DNA from: Hyphomicrobiales bacterium
GTDB lineage: Bacteria > Pseudomonadota > Alphaproteobacteria > Rhizobiales > Beijerinckiaceae
Length of the DNA: 64,000 nucleotides
NCBI GenBank assembly: GCA_019075865.1
Contig: JAGXAN010000003.1
Span: forward strand, 62,001 to 126,000
Direction: 5' to 3'
The translations under genes and the position numbers were made by a program. Below are positions 51,601-60,444 of this stretch, one piece after another. How positions within the stretch are numbered: position 1 is the first letter of the stretch; each line of letters opens with the position of its first letter. The notes under the pieces are model-generated. The model worked only from the letters and a program-made list of their open reading frames with translations. It was not told where the DNA came from and searched no databases.

Positions 51601-51750
51601 GCCTGTCTCTGGCCCATGCATGTGGCGAAAGTGACGGTAAAATGCGGCTCATTTTCGCATTATTACTTGAAAAAACCGGCTTCAACAGCGATATCAGCGG
51701 CAGCGCATGACGGGCTGTGCGCTTTTCCAATTCATGAATAAGAGGTCATT

Positions 51751-53649
51751 GTGAGCGAAGTGGACAATAATGCGAAGGTCGCGACGCCGCGCGCCTTTGA
51801 AGCGGATGTTTCGCGTCTTCTGCACCTGATGGTGCATTCGATTTATTCAGATCGCGATATTTTTGTGCGCGAACTGATCTCCAATGCGGCGGACGCTTGT
51901 GAGAAATTGCGCTACGAGGCATTGGCCAACCCTGCCCTGAAGCAGGAGGATAGCCAATTTTCCATTGAAATCACCGCCGACAAGGCCGCCAAGACGCTTC
52001 AGTTTGCGGATAACGGCATTGGCATGAGCGAGACGGAACTGGCCAGCGCGCTGGGCACGATTGCCAGCTCCGGCACCAAGGCGTTTCTCGACAAGCTGGG
52101 TGCGAGCGAAGGCGAGGGCAAGGTTGCGCCTGAATTGATCGGCCAGTTTGGTATAGGTTTTTATTCCGCGTTTATGGTGGCGAGCCGGGTGGAAGTATTC
52201 TCGCGCCGGGCCGGCGAGGCGGGCGCGCATGTCTGGCGCTCCGAAGGCAAGGGCAATTACACGATTGAGCCGGTGGATGTGGCGCAGGCACCGGTGCATG
52301 GCAGCCGGGTGGTGCTCCATATGAGCGATGAAGCGCTGGAATATCTCGAAAGCTACCGGATCGAGGGCATTGTGCGCGAACATTCGGGCGCGGTGGCGAT
52401 TCCGATTGATTTCATCGAAGAGCCGGGCAAGGAGCCGCGCCGGATTGGGGAAGGCGTGGCCCTGTGGGCCAAGCCCAAGAGCGCGGTGACGGAGGCTGAA
52501 TACAAGGATTTTTATCAGTCGCTCGCCGGGCAGTTTGATGAACCGGCGCTGACCATGCACTGGCACGCCGAAGGCCGCCACGAATATCACGCGCTGGCGT
52601 TTATTCCCGGTTCGCGGCCGATGGATTTGTTTGATCCGGCGCGCAAGAGCCGGGCCAAGCTTTATGTGCGCCGGGTGCTGATCACCGGCGACGCCCATAT
52701 TCTGCCAGGTTGGCTGCGCTTCGTGCGTTCGGTGGTGGATTCCAGCGATTTGCCGTTAAATGTCTCGCGCGAAATGATTCAGGAGAGCCCGGTTTTCGGG
52801 GCGATTCAGAAGGGCGTTACCAATCGCGTCGTTCAGGATTTGACCAAGCTGGCGGAGACGGATGCGCAGGCCTATGGCAAGATTTGGGACAATTTTGGCG
52901 CGGTAATCAAAGAGGGGCTCTATGAAGATTACGAGCGCCGCGACGCGCTTTTGAAACTGGCGCGTTTTGCCACCGCCAGTGCACCGGATGGCAAAACCAC
53001 GCTGGCCGAATATATTGCGGGGCTGAAAGAGAACCAGACCGCGATTTACTATCTGGTGGGTGAGGATATCAAGCGTCTGGCTTCCAGCCCTCAGCTTGAA
53101 GGTTTTCGCGCGCGCGGGATAGAGGTCTTGTTGTTGCCCGATGCGGTCGATGCGTTCTGGGTGCAAAATGCGGTTGGCTATGAGGGCAAACCGTTCAAAT
53201 CGGTGACGCAAGGGGCGGCCGACATCAAGAGCATCCCGCTTAAGGAAGGGAGCGAGCCCGAGCCTGCAGCCGAAGTGAGCGCGGCCATTGCCGGGCTGTT
53301 GACGCGCATGAAGCAGGTGCTGGGCGACGAAGTGGCCGATGTGCGGGTCTCTGAGCGGCTCTCGACCAGTGCCGCCTGTCTGGTTGCGCCCGAATCAGGG
53401 CCGGACCGGCGTCTGGAGCGGATGCTGGCGGAGCATGGACAATTGGGCGGCATCAGCAAGCCGGTGCTGGAGATCAACCCCGGCCATGCCTTGATGACCA
53501 AACTTGGCGCGGCCAGCGATGATGCGTTTGTCGAAGATGCGATCTGGCTGGTTTATGACGAAGCGCGGCTGATGGATGGTGAGCGGCCCAATGATGCGGC
53601 GGCATTTGCTGGCCGTCTCGCCCGCGTGCTGACGCGCGCTGCCGGGTAG
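51751..53649 (+). CDS. htpG: Molecular chaperone HtpG (Hsp90)
   Basis: A 632-residue Hsp90. The ATPase domain is shown by LLHLMVHSIYSDRDIFVREL, ISNAADACEKLRYEA, FADNGIGMSETEL, GTIASSGTKAFLDKL and IGQFGIGFYSAFMVA. The middle domain starts at the LYVRRVLITGDAHILPGWLR region and SSDLPLNVSREMIQESPV follows. GTG start at 51751 with AGAGG upstream. It helps fold client proteins under stress; no heat-shock operator was seen. Confidence 0.97.
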   Translation: MSEVDNNAKVATPRAFEADVSRLLHLMVHSIYSDRDIFVRELISNAADACEKLRYEALANPALKQEDSQFSIEITADKAAKTLQFADNGIGMSETELASALGTIASSGTKAFLDKLGASEGEGKVAPELIGQFGIGFYSAFMVASRVEVFSRRAGEAGAHVWRSEGKGNYTIEPVDVAQAPVHGSRVVLHMSDEALEYLESYRIEGIVREHSGAVAIPIDFIEEPGKEPRRIGEGVALWAKPKSAVTEAEYKDFYQSLAGQFDEPALTMHWHAEGRHEYHALAFIPGSRPMDLFDPARKSRAKLYVRRVLITGDAHILPGWLRFVRSVVDSSDLPLNVSREMIQESPVFGAIQKGVTNRVVQDLTKLAETDAQAYGKIWDNFGAVIKEGLYEDYERRDALLKLARFATASAPDGKTTLAEYIAGLKENQTAIYYLVGEDIKRLASSPQLEGFRARGIEVLLLPDAVDAFWVQNAVGYEGKPFKSVTQGAADIKSIPLKEGSEPEPAAEVSAAIAGLLTRMKQVLGDEVADVRVSERLSTSAACLVAPESGPDRRLERMLAEHGQLGGISKPVLEINPGHALMTKLGAASDDAFVEDAIWLVYDEARLMDGERPNDAAAFAGRLARVLTRAAG

Positions 53650-53656
53650 CACTGGC

Positions 53657-54511
53657 ATGGAGCCGCAAACCACGCGGGCGCAAGCGGTGCGGCAATTGAC
53701 GGAGACTTTTGGGGCAGCCGGGCTGGAAAGCCCGGCACTGGACGCTCGTCTGCTGGTTTGTGCCGGGCTGGAAATTGACCATGCCGGATTGATCCTGCGC
53801 CCGGATTTGCCATTGGGTGTGCAGGCCAGCGTCGTGCAAAGCTATGCGCAGCGGCGGCTGGCGCATGAGCCGGTTTCGCGGATCTTGGGCGAGCGCGAAT
53901 TCTGGGGGCTGCGGTTTGCGGTCACGCCGGCAGTGCTCGACCCGCGCGCAGATTCAGAAACAATCGTGGAAAGCGCATTGGCCTGCCTTGATGATCGTGG
54001 CCGCCGTTGGCGCATTCTGGATATTGGCACAGGATCGGGGGCGCTGCTGGCGGCATTGCTGCATGAATTGCCGCAGGCGAGCGGGCTTGGCATAGATGTG
54101 TCGGGGGAAGCCTGCAAGATGGCGCGCGCCAATCTGGCGCAGCTTGGAATGGCAACGCGTGCCAATGTGCGTCATTGCAACTGGGACGATCTGCATGGGC
54201 TGGGAATGGACCTGATCGTTTCCAATCCGCCCTATATCGAGGCGCGGGCGATTGCCGGTCTGGCACCCGAGGTGCGGCTTCACGACCCCATGCTGGCGCT
54301 GGATGGCGGCGCAGACGGACTGGCGGCTTATCGCGGGTTGATGCCGGTGCTGGCGCGAAACCTGGTGCCGGGCGGGGCAAGCGTGCTGGAAATTGGCGCG
54401 GGGCAAGCAGAAGATGTTTGTGCGCTGGCGCAAGCCCAGGGCTTTGCCATAATCGCGCAAACCCCGGACCTCAACCAGATCGTGCGGGCGATCAGTCTGC
54501 GACGCCACTGA
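53657..54511 (+). CDS. prmC: Peptide chain release factor N5-glutamine methyltransferase
   Basis: PrmC (HemK) methylates the GGQ glutamine of release factors. The 284-residue product has REFWGLRFAVTPAVLDPRAD, the SAM-binding ILDIGTGSGALLAALLHELP and the glutamine-binding SNPPYIEARAI (NPPY). It starts seven bases after htpG. The usual partner prfA is not adjacent here. A good terminator stands 20 bases beyond the stop. Confidence 0.95.
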   Translation: MEPQTTRAQAVRQLTETFGAAGLESPALDARLLVCAGLEIDHAGLILRPDLPLGVQASVVQSYAQRRLAHEPVSRILGEREFWGLRFAVTPAVLDPRADSETIVESALACLDDRGRRWRILDIGTGSGALLAALLHELPQASGLGIDVSGEACKMARANLAQLGMATRANVRHCNWDDLHGLGMDLIVSNPPYIEARAIAGLAPEVRLHDPMLALDGGADGLAAYRGLMPVLARNLVPGGASVLEIGAGQAEDVCALAQAQGFAIIAQTPDLNQIVRAISLRRH

Positions 54512-54531
54512 TATTGAGAAAAATGGCGCGC

Positions 54532-54562
54532 GGCTTTTCAGCTTGGAAGCCTTGATTTTTTT
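54532..54562 (+). terminator. Terminator after prmC
   Basis: GGCTTTT and GGAAGCC pair (two G-T pairs at the loop end) around CAGCTT, followed by TTGATTTTTTT. It separates htpG-prmC from the DUF4167 gene. Confidence 0.7.
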
Positions 54563-54904
54563 AACTTGGCGAATGACGCAAAAGCGGCTATTGTGATGCG
54601 GTAAAAGATGATTTGATTCTGCCTTTCGAGCTTTAGGGCGCAGGAATCAAGCCTCAGGGTGGGCAAGATAGCTTTCATCGAGAGTTGATATTGCTATCGC
54701 AATAGCTTGAACGATTAGATCAGGATAGTTGAGATGGTTGGTTGTGCTGGTAGGCACAAATACCGTTTATTTTGCCAAGGTCGAACCTGATTGGTGAGAG
54801 ACCTTTGGCGAACCCGCATCTTAAAGAAATTTGGATCCAATGCTGGCAACAGCGTCACTGTGGCGCATCCGGTCTTGGAAGTTGATGCAAGCTAAGGGTA
54901 TTCT
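54563..54904 (+). other. Long leader ahead of the DUF4167 gene
   Basis: About 340 bases with no gene. It includes a short inverted repeat GCTAT-CGCA-ATAGC near 54690-54710 and is moderately AT-rich. It probably contains the DUF4167 promoter and a long 5' leader. I recognise no known riboswitch or RNA family in it. Confidence 0.4.
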
Positions 54905-56020
54905 ATGAGACAAGGTCAAAATAAGCGGATGCGCGGCCGCAACAATAATAATAACAACAACCGCCGCGGCCCCAACCCACTCACGCGCTCCTATGAATCC
55001 AATGGGCCGGATGTCAAAATTCGTGGCACGGCGCATCATGTGGCGGAAAAATACCTGCAATTAGCTCGCGACGCGCAGACCTCCGGGGATCCGGTGATGG
55101 CAGAGAGCTATCTGCAACATGCCGAGCATTATTTCCGGCTTATCGCCAGTGCGCAATTGCAGCAGCAACAGGCGCAATCGGGCACGGCTTCCACCGGCGA
55201 GGGGGATGACGAAGGGGATGATGATGACGATTTTGGCGGATTGCCGGATCGGTTTGCGTCACCCCAGGAGCGGCCAGCGCCGCAACCGGCCCTGGCCCAG
55301 CCCGCGCTGGCACCGCAGGGTGAGCGCCCGAATTATAATGGCGAGCGTGCGGACAGCAATCGGCAGGATGTGAACCGGCAAGATTCAAACCGGCAAGATC
55401 CAAACCGGCAAGATCCAAACCGGCAAGACAATAATCGTCAGCGCACGGATCGTAATTTCTATCAGGACCGCAATTATGCGGATCGCAATGGTCAAGACCG
55501 CAACGGCCAAGACCGCAATGGTCAAGACCGGAACAATCAAGACCGGAATAATCCGAACCAGCAGCGTTACCCGCGCGACCAGCAGCGCCGCCCGCGTGAT
55601 TTCCGCTATGATCAACCAAGGCAAGATCAACCGAGGCAAGATCAGCCCAGACAGGATCAACCAAGGCAAGATCAGCCAAGGCAGGATCAACCCAGACAAG
55701 ATCAGCCGCGCGCTGAAAATTTCCGTGGTGATTACAATCGTTCCGAGAGTGCCCGCAATGAGGCACCGCGCGACAATGGTGTGCAGGGCGAAGCCCGAAG
55801 CGAGGCGCGCGCTGTTCAAGTTGAGCCCGTGGATGTAGCGGCTTTGCCCGCTTTCATCACCGCGCCGCGCGGGATTGAGACGTCGGCCGCTTCCAGTTCA
55901 GGTGCTGGCGAGGCCGCATCCGAGACTTTGGGTGCACGCCCGCGTCGCCGCCGTCGCACGCGCGAGGAGATCGATGCGGACAATGCCGCCGCTGCTGCCA
56001 AGGCCGAAATCGCCGATTAG
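54905..56020 (+). CDS. DUF4167 protein with tandem repeat region
   Basis: A 371-residue protein. Residues about 20-85 are the DUF4167 domain (RSYESNGPDVKIRGTAHHVA, YLQLARDAQTSGDPVMAESY, AEHYFRLIASAQ); the family is universal in Hyphomicrobiales, of unknown function, and the basic N-terminus (RMRGRNNNNNNNRRG) suggests RNA or DNA binding. The middle is low-complexity, with NRQDx, DRNGQ and DQPRQ pentapeptide arrays. The C-terminus is basic (RPRRRRRTREE). AAGGG stands six bases before ATG. Confidence 0.9.
   Translation: MRQGQNKRMRGRNNNNNNNRRGPNPLTRSYESNGPDVKIRGTAHHVAEKYLQLARDAQTSGDPVMAESYLQHAEHYFRLIASAQLQQQQAQSGTASTGEGDDEGDDDDDFGGLPDRFASPQERPAPQPALAQPALAPQGERPNYNGERADSNRQDVNRQDSNRQDPNRQDPNRQDNNRQRTDRNFYQDRNYADRNGQDRNGQDRNGQDRNNQDRNNPNQQRYPRDQQRRPRDFRYDQPRQDQPRQDQPRQDQPRQDQPRQDQPRQDQPRAENFRGDYNRSESARNEAPRDNGVQGEARSEARAVQVEPVDVAALPAFITAPRGIETSAASSSGAGEAASETLGARPRRRRRTREEIDADNAAAAAKAEIAD
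55355..55711 (+). repeat. Three arrays of 15-base coding repeats in the DUF4167 gene
   Basis: Array 1, 55355-55429: five units of the AACCGGCAAGATCCA type (NRQDP). Array 2, 55481-55555: five units of the GACCGCAATGGTCAA type (DRNGQ). Array 3, 55610-55711: six full and one partial GATCAACCAAGGCAA unit (DQPRQ). All keep the reading frame. Adjacent units are nearly identical, so slippage can alter copy number. Confidence 0.9.
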
Positions 56021-56118
56021 GCGGTTCTGGCCCCATGGGGCCAACCGGTTTGGCCGCGTTCATGCATGGGGCTTGCAGGCGGATGCTGTTATTGGCATCA
56101 TGAGCTTGGAGGCGAAGC

Positions 56119-56544
56119 ATGAGCCAAAATGGTGAGGAGGTGGATATCGATCCGCCTTTCAATGGCGGGATGGGTGAAGAACCCGCGGGCGCGGTGACTC
56201 CCATGGCCCCGCATATGGCAAAGGCGCAGCGCCATTCGTCTGGCGCGCGTGTCAGTTTTGATCTTTCCGAGCTTCGTGAAATTCTCAACCTCTATGGCCG
56301 CAAGGTGGCGGAAGGGGAGTGGCGTGACTATGCCATGGATTTCAACCTGGAGCGGGCGGTGTTTGCGGTGTATCGCCGCGCTTCTGAAAACCCGATATAC
56401 CGCATTGAGAAGGAGCCAGCACTGGCGCGCAAGCAAGGTGCCTTCAGCGTGGTAAGCGCACATGGCCTGGTGCTGCGGCGCGGGCAGGAGTTGAAGCGGG
56501 TGCTGGCGGTATTGGAGAAGAAGCCGAAACTGGTGGCCTGGTAG
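56119..56544 (+). CDS. DUF2794 family protein
   Basis: A 141-residue protein. The DUF2794 part is ARVSFDLSELREILNLYGRK, GEWRDYAMDFNLERAVFAVY and RRASENPIYRIEKEPALARK. Unknown function, widespread in alphaproteobacteria. The N-terminal 35 residues are poorly conserved and acidic. A strong bidirectional terminator follows the stop by about 20 bases. Confidence 0.9.
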   Translation: MSQNGEEVDIDPPFNGGMGEEPAGAVTPMAPHMAKAQRHSSGARVSFDLSELREILNLYGRKVAEGEWRDYAMDFNLERAVFAVYRRASENPIYRIEKEPALARKQGAFSVVSAHGLVLRRGQELKRVLAVLEKKPKLVAW

Positions 56545-56565
56545 GGCGCAAGTGCTGGCCCAAAA

Positions 56566-56591
56566 AAAAGCCCCCTGAGAAGGGGGCTTTT
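56566..56591. terminator. Bidirectional terminator between DUF2794 and the BI-1 gene
   Basis: AAAAGCCCCCT-GAGA-AGGGGGCTTTT: a 7-base GC stem flanked by A and T runs on both sides, so it can stop transcription from both converging genes. Confidence 0.9.
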
Positions 56592-56610
56592 CCTTTTGAC
56601 TTGTGGGTGG

Positions 56611-57372
56611 TTAACGGCGATCGCCGAAAATCATCAGCAACGACTGGAAGATGTTGATGAAGTCGAGATAGAGCATCAAGGCACCGTTGATCGACTTTTT
56701 GGCCGCCATCTCGGTGCTGTCGCTTTCCATGTACATTTCCTTGATCGCCTGCGTATCCCAAGCGGTGAGGCCGGAGAAGATCAGCACGGAAATCACGGAG
56801 AGTGCATATTGGAAGGGGCCGCTATGCACGAACAAATTCACCACCGAGGCAATGACCAACCCGATCAGCGCCATATAGAGGAACGAACCCATGGCCGAGA
56901 GGCTGCGCGTGGTGGTGTAGCCATAGAGGCTCAAGGCGCCAAAGGTTGCAGCCGTCACGAAAAAGGCGTTGGCCACGGACGAGCTTGTGTAAACCAGCAG
57001 CAGGATCGAGGTCGAAAGGCCCATGGCGGCGGCAAAGGCGTAGAAACTCACCCGTGCGGTGGCAGCCGACATTCGGTTGAGGCCCACGGATAGAAACATC
57101 ACAAAGCCGAGCGGCGCCAGAATGATAAGCCAATGCAGCGGCCCCACATAGATGGTGCGCCCAAAATCGGTAAGGGCCATGTGGCCATTCACGTTCGTGG
57201 TGCCCAGCATATTGGCGGCATAAGCGACAAGGCCCGTGATCGCGAGGCCACTTGCCATGTAATTATACACGCCCAGCATATAGCTGCGCAGGCCCTGATC
57301 GAGTGTCGCTGAACTTGCCCTGGTCGCAGCAGCTCCGAAGCGGGAAGTTGCGTTACGGTCATAGTCAGACAT
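56611..57372 (-). CDS. Bax inhibitor-1/YccA family membrane protein
   Basis: A 253-residue membrane protein with about seven helices. Family features: GVYNYMASGLAITGLVAYAA, WLIILAPLGFVMFLSVGLNR, and the C-terminal FSGLTAWDTQAIKEMY with the pH-sensing Asp region, ending in LDFINIFQSLLMIFGDRR. Members are calcium-leak channels or regulators of membrane proteases. Start ATG 57372 with GGAGATC seven to eight bases upstream; a TTG three bases earlier is less likely. Confidence 0.93.
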   Translation of the reverse strand: MSDYDRNATSRFGAAATRASSATLDQGLRSYMLGVYNYMASGLAITGLVAYAANMLGTTNVNGHMALTDFGRTIYVGPLHWLIILAPLGFVMFLSVGLNRMSAATARVSFYAFAAAMGLSTSILLLVYTSSSVANAFFVTAATFGALSLYGYTTTRSLSAMGSFLYMALIGLVIASVVNLFVHSGPFQYALSVISVLIFSGLTAWDTQAIKEMYMESDSTEMAAKKSINGALMLYLDFINIFQSLLMIFGDRR

Positions 57373-57613
57373 CAAAGATCTCCAAAATTATCGCACCGAA
57401 ACTACGGCGCTTGAGCAGAATATGGATGGTTGGGGCGAAAACTGCAAGGGCTGGATAATTTGTCGCAGATTCGCCTGAAGCGAAAGCGCCCCAATCGCCC
57501 ATTTTTCGCTCTATACCATAGATAAGCTTGCCAATGGATCGACTTTTCTGGCAAGGTCATCTGCACATCGGGTGCGTCTGCGAAGGGCAGGCTGCCTGGA
57601 CGGGATTAAATTG

Positions 57614-57844
57614 ATGATGAACCGATATGAGCGCATGCCGATCCCGCAAACCGAAGCGGATGTCGCCTATCTGGATGGCGAATACCGCATCCGCAAGCCG
57701 GGAACCTATGTGCGTTGCGCGGTGACCGGCCAACCGATTCTGCTCGAAGACCTGCGATACTGGAATGTTGATTTGCAGGAGGCCTATGCCAGTCCGCAGG
57801 CCAAATTGCAGCGTCTGCAAAAGGTGGCGCCACGCCGCGCCTGA
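57614..57844 (+). CDS. DUF2093 family protein
   Basis: A 76-residue protein with the DUF2093 pattern ([55 protein letters not shown]). The Cys and Tyr-Trp features are typical, function unknown. Starts at two consecutive ATG codons (57614 and 57617) with GGGA upstream. It stands 105 bases ahead of grxD. Confidence 0.9.
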   Translation: MMNRYERMPIPQTEADVAYLDGEYRIRKPGTYVRCAVTGQPILLEDLRYWNVDLQEAYASPQAKLQRLQKVAPRRA

Positions 57845-57948
57845 AATGCGGGAGGCTGGCTGGCATTGGTGCCGCAAAATCGCTATATACGGGGCAAGAG
57901 GTTGTAACCGCGACCGGAAATGACAATTTCGAACCAAAGGAACAGGCC

Positions 57949-58290
57949 ATGACCAATACCAATGACATGATCAAGAATGAAATCGCCTCGCAGGATGTTG
58001 TCGTGTTCATGAAGGGCACGCCGCAGTTTCCGCAATGTGGTTTCTCGGGGCAGGTGGTGCAGATTCTGGATTACCTCGGTGTGCCATTCAAGGGCATCAA
58101 TGTGCTCGACAATGCGGAAATCCGCCAGGGCATCAAGGATTTTTCAAACTGGCCGACGATTCCGCAGGTCTATGTGAAGGGTGAGTTTGTGGGCGGCTGC
58201 GACATTGTGCGCGAAATGTTTCAGTCGGGTGAGCTTGCCAGCCACCTGTCCGAAGCTGGCGTCATCGGCAAGCAGGCGGCAAAGGCCTGA
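57949..58290 (+). CDS. grxD: Monothiol glutaredoxin Grx4-type
   Basis: A 113-residue monothiol glutaredoxin with active site CGFS (Cys30) in [16 protein letters not shown], followed by [20 protein letters not shown] for glutathione binding. It transfers and senses iron-sulfur clusters, usually with BolA; no bolA gene is adjacent here. AAAGGAAC stands upstream of the ATG. Confidence 0.95.
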   Translation: MTNTNDMIKNEIASQDVVVFMKGTPQFPQCGFSGQVVQILDYLGVPFKGINVLDNAEIRQGIKDFSNWPTIPQVYVKGEFVGGCDIVREMFQSGELASHLSEAGVIGKQAAKA

Positions 58291-58347
58291 CAATCAGGCT
58301 TGAAATTCGGGCCGCCTTTGGATGGTTTCTCTTCCTAAGGTAGTGGT

Positions 58348-58371
58348 TGCGCCATCAAATTGGATGGCGCA
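58348..58371 (+). promoter_or_regulatory. Hairpin between grxD and phaA
   Basis: TGCGCCATC and GATGGCGCA form a perfect 9-base stem with loop AAATTG, 40 bases ahead of phaA. No T-run follows, so it is either a weak terminator of grxD, an mRNA-stability element, or a binding site for a PHB regulator. The sequence alone does not decide. Confidence 0.45.
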
Positions 58372-58410
58372 TGCTGATTCAATTCCGTTTTTGGTCTTTG
58401 GAGTAGTTCA

Positions 58411-59589
58411 ATGTCGTCTAAGGAAATCGTCATCGTCGGTGCCTCGCGAACCGCAGTAGGTTCGTTCAACGGCGCGTTTGGTTCAGTTTCGGCGCATGAA
58501 CTGGGTGCTGCCGCCATTGTGGCCGCTTTGGCACAGGCGAAGGTCGCGGGCGGCGAAGTTGACGAAGTCATCCTTGGCCAGGTTCTGGCGGCAGCCCAGG
58601 GCCAGAACCCGGCGCGTCAGGCGGCGATGAAGGCCGGTGTGCCGCAGGAAAAGACAGCGTTCAATCTCAACCAATTGTGCGGTTCGGGTCTGCGCGCGGT
58701 GGCATTGGGCATGCAGCAGATCGCGCAGGGCGATGCCAATATTATCGTGGCGGGCGGGCAGGAGAGCATGTCCATGGCACCGCACGCCGCTTATTTGCGT
58801 GCCGGCACCAAGATGGGCGACATGAAGTTCACCGATACCATGCTTAAAGATGGCCTGATCGACGCTTTCCATGGCTACCATATGGGCACGACTGCCGAGA
58901 ACATCGCGGCCAAATGGCAGATCAGTCGTGACGAACAGGACAAATTCGCGCTGGGCTCGCAAAACAAGGCGGAAGCCGCGCAAAAGGCCGGCCGCTTCAA
59001 GGATGAAATCGTGCCTTTCACGATCTCCACGCGCAAGGGTGATGTGGTGGTGGATCAGGACGAATATATCCGCCCCGGCACGACGCTGGAGATGTTGACC
59101 AAGTTGCGTCCGGCGTTTTCCAAGGAAGGCACGGTTACGGCCGGCAATGCCTCTGGCCTCAATGACGGCGCTGCAGCGCTGGTGCTGATGAGTGCCGAAG
59201 AAGCGCAAAAGCGCGGGTTGACGCCTTTGGCCCGGATCGTCTCGTGGGCGACCGCCGGTGTTGATCCGGCCCTGATGGGTTCAGGCCCGATCCCGGCTTC
59301 GCGCAAGGCGCTGGAGCGGGCCGGCTGGAAAGTGAAGGACCTCGATCTCGTGGAGGCCAACGAGGCTTTCGCAGCGCAGGCGCTGGCCGTGAACAAGGAC
59401 ATGGGCTGGGATCCCTCGATCGTCAACGTCAACGGCGGCGCGATTGCCATTGGTCACCCGATTGGTGCCTCTGGCGCGCGCGTGCTGACCGGCTTGCTGT
59501 ATGAGATGCGCCGTCGTGATGCCAAAAAGGGCCTGGCCACGCTTTGCATCGGTGGCGGTATGGGAATTGCGCTCACCGTCGAGCGCTAA
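58411..59589 (+). CDS. phaA: Acetyl-CoA acetyltransferase (beta-ketothiolase)
   Basis: A 392-residue thiolase that condenses two acetyl-CoA to acetoacetyl-CoA. The catalytic residues are Cys90 ([12 protein letters not shown]), His349 ([11 protein letters not shown]) and Cys379 (TLCIGGGMG). Start ATG 58411 with GGAGT upstream. It is followed by phaB after 68 bases; the two supply 3-hydroxybutyryl-CoA for polyhydroxybutyrate, whose polymerase phaC is elsewhere. Confidence 0.96.
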   Translation: MSSKEIVIVGASRTAVGSFNGAFGSVSAHELGAAAIVAALAQAKVAGGEVDEVILGQVLAAAQGQNPARQAAMKAGVPQEKTAFNLNQLCGSGLRAVALGMQQIAQGDANIIVAGGQESMSMAPHAAYLRAGTKMGDMKFTDTMLKDGLIDAFHGYHMGTTAENIAAKWQISRDEQDKFALGSQNKAEAAQKAGRFKDEIVPFTISTRKGDVVVDQDEYIRPGTTLEMLTKLRPAFSKEGTVTAGNASGLNDGAAALVLMSAEEAQKRGLTPLARIVSWATAGVDPALMGSGPIPASRKALERAGWKVKDLDLVEANEAFAAQALAVNKDMGWDPSIVNVNGGAIAIGHPIGASGARVLTGLLYEMRRRDAKKGLATLCIGGGMGIALTVER

Positions 59590-59657
59590 GCTAGGGCCAA
59601 GGATCGGCGCAAGATCGATCTTTACAGGAAACGTCATCACTAAAACAGGAGGGTAGC

Positions 59658-60383
59658 ATGGCTCGTGTGGCAGTCGTCACGGGGGGAACGCGTGGTATAG
59701 GCGCAGCCGTATCCAAGGCGTTGAAAGAGGCGGGTTACAAGGTTGCCGCCATTTATGCCGGCAATGATGAGGCCGCAAAGTCATTCCATACCGAAACCGG
59801 CATTGCCGTGTACAAATGGGATGTCTCCAGCTTTGAAGCCTGCACAGCCGGATTGGCGAAAGTGGCGGCCGAAATGGGGCGCGTGGAAGTGCTGGTCAAT
59901 AATGCCGGGATCACGCGCGATGGCATGTTCCACAAGATGACGGCCGAGCAATGGTATGCCGTCATCAACACCAATCTCAATTCGCTGTTCAACATGTGCC
60001 GTCCGGTGATTGATGGGATGCGGGAAGGCAATTTCGGGCGCATCATCAATATTTCGTCGATCAATGGCCAGAAGGGCCAGATGGGGCAGACCAATTATTC
60101 GGCCGCCAAGGCTGGCGATATTGGTTTCACCAAGGCGCTCGCCCAGGAAAATGCCAGAAAGGGCATTACGGTCAACGCTATCTGCCCCGGCTATATCGGC
60201 ACAGAAATGGTGCGGGCCGTGCCCAAGGAAGTGCTGGAAAAGAACATTTTGCCGCAAATTCCAGTGGGCCGCTTGGGCGAACCGGAGGAGATCGCGCGTT
60301 GCGTGGTGTTTCTGGCGTCCGACCAGTCCGGGTTCATCACCGGTTCCACCATGACCGTCAATGGCGGGCAATATATGATCTAG
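59658..60383 (+). CDS. phaB: Acetoacetyl-CoA reductase
   Basis: A 241-residue SDR reductase, NADPH-type in this family. GGTRGIG at residues 9-15, NNAG at 81-84, catalytic Ser134, Tyr147 and Lys151 (NISSINGQKG and QTNYSAAKAG). The block GITRDGMFHKMTAEQW is typical of PhaB compared with FabG. AGGAGGG precedes the ATG by four bases. Together with phaA it forms the PHB precursor operon. Confidence 0.95.
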   Translation: MARVAVVTGGTRGIGAAVSKALKEAGYKVAAIYAGNDEAAKSFHTETGIAVYKWDVSSFEACTAGLAKVAAEMGRVEVLVNNAGITRDGMFHKMTAEQWYAVINTNLNSLFNMCRPVIDGMREGNFGRIINISSINGQKGQMGQTNYSAAKAGDIGFTKALAQENARKGITVNAICPGYIGTEMVRAVPKEVLEKNILPQIPVGRLGEPEEIARCVVFLASDQSGFITGSTMTVNGGQYMI

Positions 60384-60444
60384 CGACCATGGGGCCCCTG
60401 CGCGCGGCGGATTGGCACATTTGGCCAGCCACGCGCGGGGCGCT

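Noticed and set aside
55355-55711. Regular repeats resembling a CRISPR array
   Set aside because: Units are 15 bases, contiguous, without spacers, and encode in-frame pentapeptides.
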